Assembly (NCBI GenBank): GCA_964649845.1
Contig: CAZYSS010000016.1
Span: forward strand, 1 to 26,235
Direction: 5' to 3'
DNA from: RGIG3102 sp964649845
GTDB lineage: Bacteria; Bacillota; Clostridia; Oscillospirales; Ruminococcaceae
DNA length: 26,235 bases
Part shown: piece after piece, positions 1 to 6,328 of the stretch
Numbering within the stretch: position 1 is the stretch's first letter
Layout: each line of letters starts with the position of its first letter
The notes under the pieces: generated by a model
What the model saw: the letters and a program-made list of their open reading frames with translations, nothing else
Told to the model about the DNA's origin: nothing
The model's database searches: none
Translations under genes and position numbers: made by a program

Positions 1-3000
1 AGGCAGGCCAGCCTGTGCCAGCAGTTCAAATATATCTGTTTCTTTTGCGCCATCAAATACAGGAGTCATAACCTTCCAGCCCAGTGCTTTTGCAGCGTAG
101 CCAAGGTGAACTTCCAGTACCTGACCGATGTTCATACGTGATGGAACACCCAGAGGGTTAAGAACCAGGTCAAGTGGTGTACCGTCTGCCAGGAATGGCA
201 TATCTTCCTGTGGAAGAATTCTGGATACAACACCTTTGTTACCGTGACGACCGGCCATCTTGTCACCAACGGAAATCTTACGTTTCTGAGCAATGTATAC
301 TCTTACAACTTCGATAACGCCTGGTTTGATTTCGTCACTGTTTTCAGGTGTGAATACTTTTACGTCTACGATTGTGCCGTATTCACCGTGTGGAACTTTA
401 AGAGATGTATCTCTTACGTCGCCTGCTTTTTCGCCGAAGATAGCGCGCAGCAGTTTTTCTTCTGCTGTAAGTTCTGTTTCACCCTTTGGTGTAACCTTAC
501 CAACAAGGATATCACCGCTGGATACTTCAGCACCGATGCGGATGATACCGCGGCTGTCCAGGTTTTTCAGAGCTTCTTCGCCCACGTTTGGCACTTCTCT
601 TGTGATTTCTTCTGGGCCAAGTTTTGTTTCTCTGGCTTCGATTTCGTATTCTTCAATATGGATAGAAGTAAATACGTCGCCGGAAACAACGCGTTCATTG
701 ATCAGGATGGCGTCTTCGTAGTTGTAACCTTCCCATGTCATATAGCCAACGAGAACGTTTTTACCAAGGGAGATTTCGCCGTTGTCTGTAGATGGACCGT
801 CAGCGATAACCTGACCTTTTTTGATTACTTCGCCTTCTGCAACGATAGGGCGCTGGTTGATACATGTGCCCTGGTTGGAACGCATAAATTTGATAAGATC
901 ATATTCGTCTGTTGTTGTTTTGCCTGTGCGGATAACAATCTTTTCGGCACTGATTTTTTCAACAACACCGTCATTTTTAGCAATTACAACTACACCTGAG
1001 TCATAACCTGCTTTATATTCCATACCTGTAGCAACGATTGGTGCTTCAGGACGGAGAAGTGGCACAGCCTGACGCTGCATGTTGGCACCCATAAGCGCAC
1101 GGTTTGCGTCGTCGTTTTCAAGGAACGGAATCATAGCTGTAGCAACTGATACAACCATTTTTGGTGATACGTCCATAAAGTCTACGTCTTCGCGTGCAGC
1201 TTCCAGGATAAGGTCACGGCAACGTGCGTTTACACGTTCTCTTGCAAAGTGGCCGTTTTCATCCAGAGGTTCGTTAGCCTGTGCAACTACATATCTGTCT
1301 TCAACGTCAGCTGTCATATAAACAACTTCTTCTGTTACACGGCCTGTAGCTTTGTCCACTTTTCTGTATGGAGCTTCAATAAAGCCGTATTCGTTGATTC
1401 TTGCAAATGTAGCAAGGTAGGAGATAAGACCGATGTTTGGACCTTCAGGTGTTTCGATAGGACACATTCTGCCGTAGTGTGAGTAGTGAACGTCACGAAC
1501 TTCAAAGCCTGCACGGTCACGGGAAAGACCGCCAGGACCCAGAGCGGAAAGACGACGTTTGTGTGTCAGTTCAGCAAGTGGGTTTGTCTGGTCCATAAAC
1601 TGTGACAAAGCGGAAGAACCAAAGAATTCTTTGATGATAGCAACAACAGGTTTGATGTTGATAAGGCTTTCAGGAGTGATTGTATCTCTGTCCTGCTGGT
1701 CCATTCTTTCACGGATTGTTCTTTCCATTCTGATGATACCTGTGCGGAACTGTGCCTGCAGCAGTTCACCTACAGAACGGATACGACGGTTGCCCAGATG
1801 GTCGATATCGTCAAACTGGCCAACATCGTGTGAAAGACATGTTACATAGTTTACAGAAGCGAAAATATCATCTGTAGTGATGTTTTTAGGAATAAGTGTT
1901 TCACGGTTTTCCAGCATCAGTGCTTTCAGAGCTTCTTTATCGCCGTTTGCTTCATCCATCAGGGATTTCAGCACTGCGAAGGAAACTTTTTCATTGATGC
2001 CTTCAGCTGTCAGGTCAAAACCTGTAACAGCTTTGTGGTCAACCATGCCATTGGACACAACTTTTACAACTGTGCCGTCTTCTTTTTTAACGTGCATTAC
2101 TGCAACGCCGTTGTTTTCAATTTCAATAGCCAGTTCTTCGCTGATGAAAGCGCCTTCTTCACACAGGATTTCACCTGTCAGTGGAGAGATAACCATTTCA
2201 GCAGCGTATTCGCCTGCAATTCTGTTGGAAATTGAAAGTTTTTTGTTGAATTTGTAACGACCAAAACGGGAGAGGTCATATCTTCTTGGGTCAAAGAACA
2301 GATTGTTGATATGTGTCTGGGAGTTTTCAACTGTTGGTGGTTCGCCCGGACGCAGTTTTCTGTATGTTTCAAGAAGACCTTCTTCTGTGTTGGATGTTGT
2401 ATCTTTTGCCAGTGTGGCTTCGATAATTTCTTCATCGCCGAAAACTTCGCGGATCTGTTCATCGCTGGACAGGCCCAGTGCGCGCAGGAAGCTTGTCACT
2501 GGAAGTTTTCTGTTTTTATCGATACGAACATAGAAAATGTCGTTGATGTCTGTTTCATATTCAAGCCATGCACCACGGTTAGGAATAATTGTACCGGAGT
2601 ACAGCTTTTTACCTGTTTTGTCGTGGTCAAGTTTGAAATACGCACCTGGAGAACGGATAAGCTGTGAAACGATAGCACGTTCAGCACCGTTGATGATGAA
2701 TGTACCGCTTTCAGTCATTTTAGGGAAATCGCCCATGAATTTTTCCTGCTGTTTGATTTCGCCTGTTTCCTTGTTCAGAAGACGGATAGTAACTTTCAGA
2801 GGAGCAGCATAAGTTACGTCACGTTCTTTACATTCTTTAACGGAATATTTTGTTTTTTCTTCCATGTGGTAGTCAACAAATTCCAGCGCCAGTGTGCCTG
2901 TGTGGTCTTCGATAGCACCTGTATCGCGGAATACTTCTTTGATACCTTCATCGATGAACCACTGGTATGAGTTCTTCTGAACTTCAAGCAGGTTTGGCAT

Positions 3001-3075
3001 TTCCAGAACTTCGTTGATTTTGGCAAAGTTCATACGCTCGGTTGTGCCAAGCATGGTAGGTTTTACAATCGCCAT
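1..3075 (-). CDS. rpoB: RNA polymerase beta subunit (3' end cut by window edge)
   Basis: RpoB is the beta subunit of core RNA polymerase and forms half of the active-site cleft. The reverse strand reads without a stop for 1025 codons from ATG 3075 (MAIVKPTMLGTTERMNF...) and runs off base 1, so roughly 150-200 C-terminal residues are missing compared with usual Firmicutes RpoB. The rifampicin pocket starts near residue 486 (GSSALSQFMDQTNPLAELTH, then KRRLSALGPGG). The Q, D, H, R and S positions where resistance changes usually arise are all wild type. The catalytic-domain block GDKMAGRHGNKG is also present, and the window ends in the DLVLNPLGVPSRMNIGQ region. AAGGAGAT lies about 10 nt before the ATG. 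Usually rplJ-rplL sit directly upstream; here there is a long leader, a repeat block and an unrelated lipoprotein. rpoC would be expected just beyond the window edge. Identification is certain. Confidence 0.99.
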   Translation of the reverse strand, partial: MAIVKPTMLGTTERMNFAKINEVLEMPNLLEVQKNSYQWFIDEGIKEVFRDTGAIEDHTGTLALEFVDYHMEEKTKYSVKECKERDVTYAAPLKVTIRLLNKETGEIKQQEKFMGDFPKMTESGTFIINGAERAIVSQLIRSPGAYFKLDHDKTGKKLYSGTIIPNRGAWLEYETDINDIFYVRIDKNRKLPVTSFLRALGLSSDEQIREVFGDEEIIEATLAKDTTSNTEEGLLETYRKLRPGEPPTVENSQTHINNLFFDPRRYDLSRFGRYKFNKKLSISNRIAGEYAAEMVISPLTGEILCEEGAFISEELAIEIENNGVAVMHVKKEDGTVVKVVSNGMVDHKAVTGFDLTAEGINEKVSFAVLKSLMDEANGDKEALKALMLENRETLIPKNITTDDIFASVNYVTCLSHDVGQFDDIDHLGNRRIRSVGELLQAQFRTGIIRMERTIRERMDQQDRDTITPESLINIKPVVAIIKEFFGSSALSQFMDQTNPLAELTHKRRLSALGPGGLSRDRAGFEVRDVHYSHYGRMCPIETPEGPNIGLISYLATFARINEYGFIEAPYRKVDKATGRVTEEVVYMTADVEDRYVVAQANEPLDENGHFARERVNARCRDLILEAAREDVDFMDVSPKMVVSVATAMIPFLENDDANRALMGANMQRQAVPLLRPEAPIVATGMEYKAGYDSGVVVIAKNDGVVEKISAEKIVIRTGKTTTDEYDLIKFMRSNQGTCINQRPIVAEGEVIKKGQVIADGPSTDNGEISLGKNVLVGYMTWEGYNYEDAILINERVVSGDVFTSIHIEEYEIEARETKLGPEEITREVPNVGEEALKNLDSRGIIRIGAEVSSGDILVGKVTPKGETELTAEEKLLRAIFGEKAGDVRDTSLKVPHGEYGTIVDVKVFTPENSDEIKPGVIEVVRVYIAQKRKISVGDKMAGRHGNKGVVSRILPQEDMPFLADGTPLDLVLNPLGVPSRMNIGQVLEVHLGYAAKALGWKVMTPVFDGAKETDIFELLAQAGLP

Positions 3076-3081
3076 GTGTTC

Positions 3082-3126
3082 TTAATCTCCTTCATAAATA
3101 TTATTTGCTAATAGGTATAAAGGCAA
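3082..3126 (-). CDS. Putative 14-aa leader peptide abutting rpoB
   Basis: This is a TTG-initiated ORF (read as MPLYLLANNIYEGD) in the rpoB 5' leader. Its SD, AAAGGAGGTG at 3132-3141, is the strongest in the neighbourhood and sits 7 nt before the TTG. Its TAA lies inside the region where ribosomes bind for rpoB (AAGGAGATTAA, then ATG 7 nt on). That geometry suggests translational coupling to rpoB. No family is recognised. The alternative is that the SD-like sequence is only a ribosome standby site or an unrelated purine run. Sequence seen; coding inferred. Confidence 0.45.
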   Translation of the reverse strand: MPLYLLANNIYEGD

Positions 3127-3161
3127 CGGTGCACCTCCTTTACCGGCTGAACAGAATTACT

Positions 3162-3203
3162 TCAGCAGATAAATTCGGCATACCAAAATACAAAAATTTT
3201 CAT
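3162..3203 (-). CDS. Putative 13-aa upstream micro-ORF in rpoB leader
   Basis: An ATG ORF encoding MKIFVFWYAEFIC sits in the rpoB leader, with AGAGG (3211-3215) spaced 7 nt from the ATG. It ends 20 nt before the SD of the next micro-ORF. The peptide is hydrophobic and aromatic, as some ribosome-stalling or attenuator leader peptides are, but no known one is recognised. ORFs this short arise by chance, so the main support is the correct SD spacing and the tandem arrangement. Confidence 0.3.
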   Translation of the reverse strand: MKIFVFWYAEFIC

Positions 3204-3284
3204 TTCTGTACCTCTTTTTACAACTTTTCTGCACAGAATTACTGCAAAAAACTTGCAAAAAAACAGATTTAATTGCCAATGCCA

Positions 3285-3348
3285 ATAAAACTTTGTACAA
3301 TTAGCAGATTTTTTTGTGTAAAATTCTGTTTTTTGAACAAAGTTTTAT
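3285..3348 (-). repeat. 12-bp perfect inverted repeat in the rpoB leader
   Basis: ATAAAACTTTGT (3285-3296) and its exact reverse complement (3337-3348) enclose a 40-nt loop. Both arms lie within the predicted rpoB transcript, starting about 40 nt after the predicted start site. They could pair into a long-range stem. No U-run follows, so it does not look like a simple terminator. Confidence 0.6.
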
Positions 3349-3396
3349 AAAAAATCCGCAAAATTGGCGTAAGTAGCCATTATTGTGCATTGTAGA

Positions 3397-3425
3397 ATTA
3401 TATCCTTATTCTGTCAAAATGTCAA
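3397..3425 (-). promoter_or_regulatory. Consensus SigA promoter of rpoB
   Basis: On the reverse strand, TTGACA (3420-3425) and TATAAT (3397-3402) are separated by exactly 17 bp, a perfect match to the housekeeping consensus. Predicted transcription start is near 3390, giving a leader of about 315 nt before the rpoB ATG. Confidence 0.85.
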
Positions 3426-3481
3426 TATAGGAATTGTAAAATATTGAAATTGGGGGTTGACAATTTTTTGGTGCATTTTTG

Positions 3482-3880
3482 TAGAAAATTATAAGTTAAA
3501 CGGACATAAAACAGGCGGCTGATAGCCGCCCCTACGGGGTTGTGCTTTCCACAGTCTGCAGGGAACGGTCTTGACCGTTCCGTGGCGGTTTGCCATGTCC
3601 GGTGCGTTTGCGCACCGACTGTGTGCAAATGGCCGCTTTGACGATATGCGGCCAAGCCAATACGGTCTTGACCGTTCCTTTTTCTGTCGCTACGCTTACC
3701 TGTGGCCGTCCGCTTGCGGGACGTCAGGGATGCCGTTCCCTACGCGATAGATACATCGATTTTCGGAGCTTTGCACTATAATAATTATCAGACTATTACT
3801 CTGCATAAAGTGACGGGACGAAGATTCCTCGACTGCGCTCGGAATGACACAGGACGGAAAGCCCGTCCCCTACTAACATA
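3482..3880. repeat. Gene-free block of dispersed GC-rich palindromes
   Basis: No credible gene lies here. The stretch is GC-rich compared with its flanks and is built of palindromes. GGCGGCT/AGCCGCC (3514-3530) is followed by CCTACGGGG. GGAACGGTC-TT-GACCGTTCC lies at 3562-3581 and is repeated in part at 3662-3678, with a 17-bp direct match. GATTCCTCG...CTCGGAATGACA lies at 3823-3849. GACGGG and CCCGTC flank the last unit (about 3812-3870). Related units recur near 10.2, 11.4 and 19.6 kb. They look like small non-coding genomic repeats that insert between genes. Confidence 0.75.
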
Positions 3881-3906
3881 AAAGAGCAGCCTTGCGGCTG
3901 CTCTTT
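3881..3906 (-). terminator. Rho-independent terminator after the lipoprotein gene
   Basis: AAAGAGCAGCC and GGCTGCTCTTT form a perfect 11-bp stem with a 4-nt loop. On the reverse strand it is followed by UUUUAUG. The upstream gene's TAA stop lies inside the stem. Confidence 0.85.
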
Positions 3907-4603
3907 ATCCATACACTTCATTATAAAGTTCTGTGGCCCATATCTGACCTGATGCTATACTGTTTTCCAGTTCTGTTTTGAAAAAGCTGTCATCCTGAAT
4001 CATTATATTATAGAAATTCAGTTCGGTTTCAGTGCCGTTTGCTATTTCTGTAAAATTGACAAGAACGTGAGTGTTTTCATATTTTTCATACCATACAATT
4101 CTGTCTTCATAGCGGCGTACTTTATCTTTTTTTATTGCTTTTTCTATTTTGTCCGCCAGCTTGTCTTTGTTTTCAAAGCCACCATAAAGGTCGCAGGTAG
4201 TTGTAACAGCCTGCTTTGTTGCATTTTCATTCCGGTTATATCTTGTGGCAGGAATAGTGCCCGGAATGGAAATCACATATGTAAATGAAACACTGTTGCC
4301 TATATCATTAGAAATGAACTGTATTCCTGCCTGTCCATAGTGATTTTCGTCTTTGACATACAAAATATGACTGTAGCTGTCAAATACTTTAGTTTCAGGG
4401 TTCTGTGGATTTACAACAATTGTATGAGTTAATACAGTCTGGACGCCTGCTTCAAAAGGCAGTCCATTGTCTGCCAGTATCTGATCGATTTTTTCTTCAG
4501 AGAGTGGAAATTCGTTGGGGACATGTTCCTTTTCTTCCTGTGCACAGCCTGTAAAAGCCAAAACAAGTACAGCTGATAATATAAGCGCCATTATTTTTTT
4601 CAT
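3905..4603 (-). CDS. Hypothetical secreted lipoprotein, 232 aa
   Basis: The ATG at 4603 is chosen because AAAGGAG lies 9 nt upstream; an in-frame TTG at 4612 would sit directly on that SD. The N-terminus MKKIMALILS continues to AFTGC, a lipoprotein signal with the lipid-accepting Cys at residue 20, so the protein should be anchored outside the membrane. The rest is a soluble, charged domain with no further membrane segment or recognisable catalytic motif, so its function is unknown. The gene is monocistronic, between its own terminator and a palindrome-containing promoter. GC content resembles neighbouring genes. ORF and lipoprotein status are well supported; nothing can be said about its role. 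Confidence 0.85.
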   Translation of the reverse strand: MKKIMALILSAVLVLAFTGCAQEEKEHVPNEFPLSEEKIDQILADNGLPFEAGVQTVLTHTIVVNPQNPETKVFDSYSHILYVKDENHYGQAGIQFISNDIGNSVSFTYVISIPGTIPATRYNRNENATKQAVTTTCDLYGGFENKDKLADKIEKAIKKDKVRRYEDRIVWYEKYENTHVLVNFTEIANGTETELNFYNIMIQDDSFFKTELENSIASGQIWATELYNEVYG

Positions 4604-4625
4604 ACTGTTCAACTCCTTTAAGCTG

Positions 4626-4656
4626 ATTATAACATATATTTAAAATAAATATATGT
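4626..4656 (-). promoter_or_regulatory. Palindromic operator over the lipoprotein promoter
   Basis: A perfect 25-bp dyad (ACATATATTTA-AAA-TAAATATATGT, 4632-4656) abuts a TATAAT -10 box on the reverse strand (4626-4631). It covers the whole spacer and the -35 position, where only a poor -35 match is seen. The placement fits a repressor or activator site for the 3905-4603 gene. Because it is pure A/T, chance is a real alternative. Confidence 0.5.
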
Positions 4657-4693
4657 AAATAGTGTAAAATTTATATATAAAAATTGTCGCAAA

Positions 4694-4723
4694 AAACCAC
4701 CGCAGAATACACTGCGGTGGTTT
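4694..4723 (-). terminator. Terminator of the Rrf2 regulator gene
   Basis: AAACCACCGCAG and CTGCGGTGGTTT form a 12-bp stem with a 6-nt loop. It is followed on the reverse strand by UUUUUUG, about 20 nt after the regulator's stop codon. Confidence 0.9.
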
Positions 4724-4744
4724 GTCAATACTGAATATGAATAA

Positions 4745-5140
4745 TCACAGTTTATCAAAGGTTACTTTTTCCAGTTCTTCGTTTATGTACTGGCTGATGC
4801 GGGTGAATTCCATACGGAATGTACACACACCAGGTGTTTTCCATGCACATTCATAACCCGGCTGGGTTACGCATTTTGCCAGAGAGAAAGTACCTTCAAT
4901 AGCTTCTATAACCTGTTTCATATTTATTTCGGCTGCAGGGCGAGCCAGTTCGTAGCCGCCTTTGGAGCCTTTGTAGGATTTTACGATGCCGTTCTGCACC
5001 AGCTTGTGCAGAATTTTAAGGGAAAAACGCAGAGTAACGCCCATCTCTTCGCTGATGCTGCGTGCATCTCGTCTGCCATCTGCATTGGCCAGGCAGTAAA
5101 CGATTCTTATGGCATAATCTGTTTCCTGTGTAATATGCAT
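4745..5140 (-). CDS. Rrf2-family transcriptional regulator (IscR/CymR-like), 131 aa
   Basis: This is a winged helix-turn-helix regulator of the Rrf2 family. The opening MHITQETDYAIRIVYCLA, the HTH around residues 25-60 and the wing GSKGGYELARP (58-68) are typical. Three cysteines, C90, C98 and C106 (C-x7-C-x7-C), lie in the loop where IscR and NsrR relatives hold a [2Fe-2S] or [4Fe-4S] cluster, though spacing differs from the C-x5-C-x5-C of E. coli IscR. It may therefore sense iron-sulfur status, redox or NO; this is inferred. AGGAG lies 6 nt before the ATG. No isc/suf genes are adjacent, so its targets are unknown. A dyad lies just upstream of its promoter, consistent with autoregulation. 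The family call is firm and the ligand uncertain. Confidence 0.93.
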   Translation of the reverse strand: MHITQETDYAIRIVYCLANADGRRDARSISEEMGVTLRFSLKILHKLVQNGIVKSYKGSKGGYELARPAAEINMKQVIEAIEGTFSLAKCVTQPGYECAWKTPGVCTFRMEFTRISQYINEELEKVTFDKL

Positions 5141-5174
5141 AGTCTGCTCCTGAATAGTTAATGTTTATACTTTT

Positions 5175-5229
5175 ATCTTACTCTGTGTAAAACCAAAAGT
5201 CAAAGGAATTGTTCTATTATCGAACAATT
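5175..5229 (-). promoter_or_regulatory. Promoter and dyad operator upstream of the Rrf2 gene
   Basis: On the reverse strand TTTGAC (5199-5204) and TAAGAT (5175-5180) are 18 bp apart. Two bases upstream of the -35 lies AATTGTTC-N7-GAACAATT (5207-5229), a 23-bp dyad of about the size Rrf2 dimers bind. It also follows the rpoD stop codon directly. It is unlikely to be the rpoD terminator, because the T-run lies on the wrong side for that direction. Confidence 0.5.
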
Positions 5230-5232
5230 TTT

Positions 5233-6315
5233 TTAGTCAAGGAAATCTTTCAGTTTTTTGTTTCTGCTTGGGTGACGCAGTTTGCGCAGGGCCTTTGCTT
5301 CAATCTGTCTGATACGTTCACGTGTAACGTTGAATTCCTTGCCAACTTCTTCTAGTGTTCTTGGACGGCCGTCTTCAATACCAAAACGGAGAGAAAGAAC
5401 TTTTGCTTCTCTTGGTGTAAGTGTAGCCAGAACTTCGTTCAGCTGTTCTTTCAGCAGTGTGTGTGTAGCTGCTTCTTCAGGAACAGGTGCATCGTAGTCA
5501 GGGATAAAGTCACCCAGATGGCTGTCTTCTTCTTCACCGATAGGGCTTTCAAGTGAGATTGGTTCCTGTGCAACTTTCAGGATTTCACGCACTTTGTCCT
5601 GTGGCATATCCAATTCTGCTGCCAAGTCTTCCACGCTTGGTTCCTGACCGTTTTTGTGCAGCAGCTGGGACTGAACTTTTTTAACCTTGTTGATTGTTTC
5701 CACCATATGAACAGGGATACGGATTGTTCTTGCCTGGTCCGCAATGGCTCTTGTGATAGCCTGACGGATCCACCATGTGGCATATGTGGAGAACTTGAAG
5801 CCTTTTGTATGGTCAAACTTCTCCACGGCTTTTATCAAACCAAGGTTACCTTCCTGAATAAGGTCAAGGAACAACATGCCACGTCCTACATATCTCTTTG
5901 CAATTGAAACAACCAGACGCAGGTTGGCTTCTGCCAGACGTTTTTTGGCTTTTTCGTCACCTTGCAGGATTCTTTCTGCCAGTTCGATTTCTTCATCCAG
6001 TGAAAGCAGTGGGAAAGAACCGATTTCTTTCAGATAAACTTTAACAGGGTCATCGACGCTAACGCCTTCACTTGCCAGTGATTTTTCAAATTTTTCAACG
6101 TTGCTTTCAGTTAAAACTTCTTCCTCGTCTTCGCCCAGGTCGATAATATCGATGCCCGCTGCTTCAAGGCCTTCATAGAACTTGTCCACCTGTTCCACAT
6201 CAAAATCCATTGTTTCCAGGAACTGACCAATATCCTTTGATGTGAGTTTGCCATTTTTCTTGCCCAGCTCAATAAGGTCGGCCAATGTGGTGATTTTCTT
6301 TTCTTTTGCGCTCAT
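5233..6315 (-). CDS. rpoD: Primary sigma factor SigA/RpoD, 360 aa
   Basis: This is the housekeeping sigma-70 factor that directs core polymerase to -35/-10 promoters. A short, acidic region 1.1 (about residues 1-85) is followed by region 1.2 (DDPVKVYLKEIGSFPLLS, from 88), region 2 (NLRLVVSIAKRYVGRGM and DLIQEGNLGLIKAVEKFD, about 131-168; -10 recognition STYATWWIRQAI, 176-187), region 3, and region 4 with the -35 helix-turn-helix (EEVGKEFNVTRERIRQIEAK) near the C-terminus. Length is that of Firmicutes SigA. ATG 6315 has AGGAG 7 nt upstream, and this SD lies just after the dnaG stop (13-nt gap), so the two are cotranscribed. The perfect rpoB promoter and other near-consensus promoters here are its expected targets. 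Confidence 0.99.
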   Translation of the reverse strand: MSAKEKKITTLADLIELGKKNGKLTSKDIGQFLETMDFDVEQVDKFYEGLEAAGIDIIDLGEDEEEVLTESNVEKFEKSLASEGVSVDDPVKVYLKEIGSFPLLSLDEEIELAERILQGDEKAKKRLAEANLRLVVSIAKRYVGRGMLFLDLIQEGNLGLIKAVEKFDHTKGFKFSTYATWWIRQAITRAIADQARTIRIPVHMVETINKVKKVQSQLLHKNGQEPSVEDLAAELDMPQDKVREILKVAQEPISLESPIGEEEDSHLGDFIPDYDAPVPEEAATHTLLKEQLNEVLATLTPREAKVLSLRFGIEDGRPRTLEEVGKEFNVTRERIRQIEAKALRKLRHPSRNKKLKDFLD

Positions 6316-6328
6316 AGTGTAACTCCTG

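Noticed and set aside
1520..1618. Rifampicin-resistance substitution in rpoB
   Set aside because: The resistance region matches the wild-type residues at the commonly mutated positions.
244..2812. Many long plus-strand ORFs (up to 251 codons) opposite rpoB
   Set aside because: They lie antisense to an unmistakable rpoB, lack SD sites and have low-complexity Phe/Cys/Ser-rich products typical of antisense frames of biased genes.
3422..3781. ORFs of 63 and 77 codons in the region upstream of rpoB
   Set aside because: They run through palindromic repeats and the rpoB promoter, have no SD and no family resemblance.
5207..5229. Dyad as the rpoD terminator
   Set aside because: The T-run lies on the plus-strand side and no plus-strand gene precedes it; read from rpoD the stem is followed by CCUUUG, so a regulatory site is the better reading.
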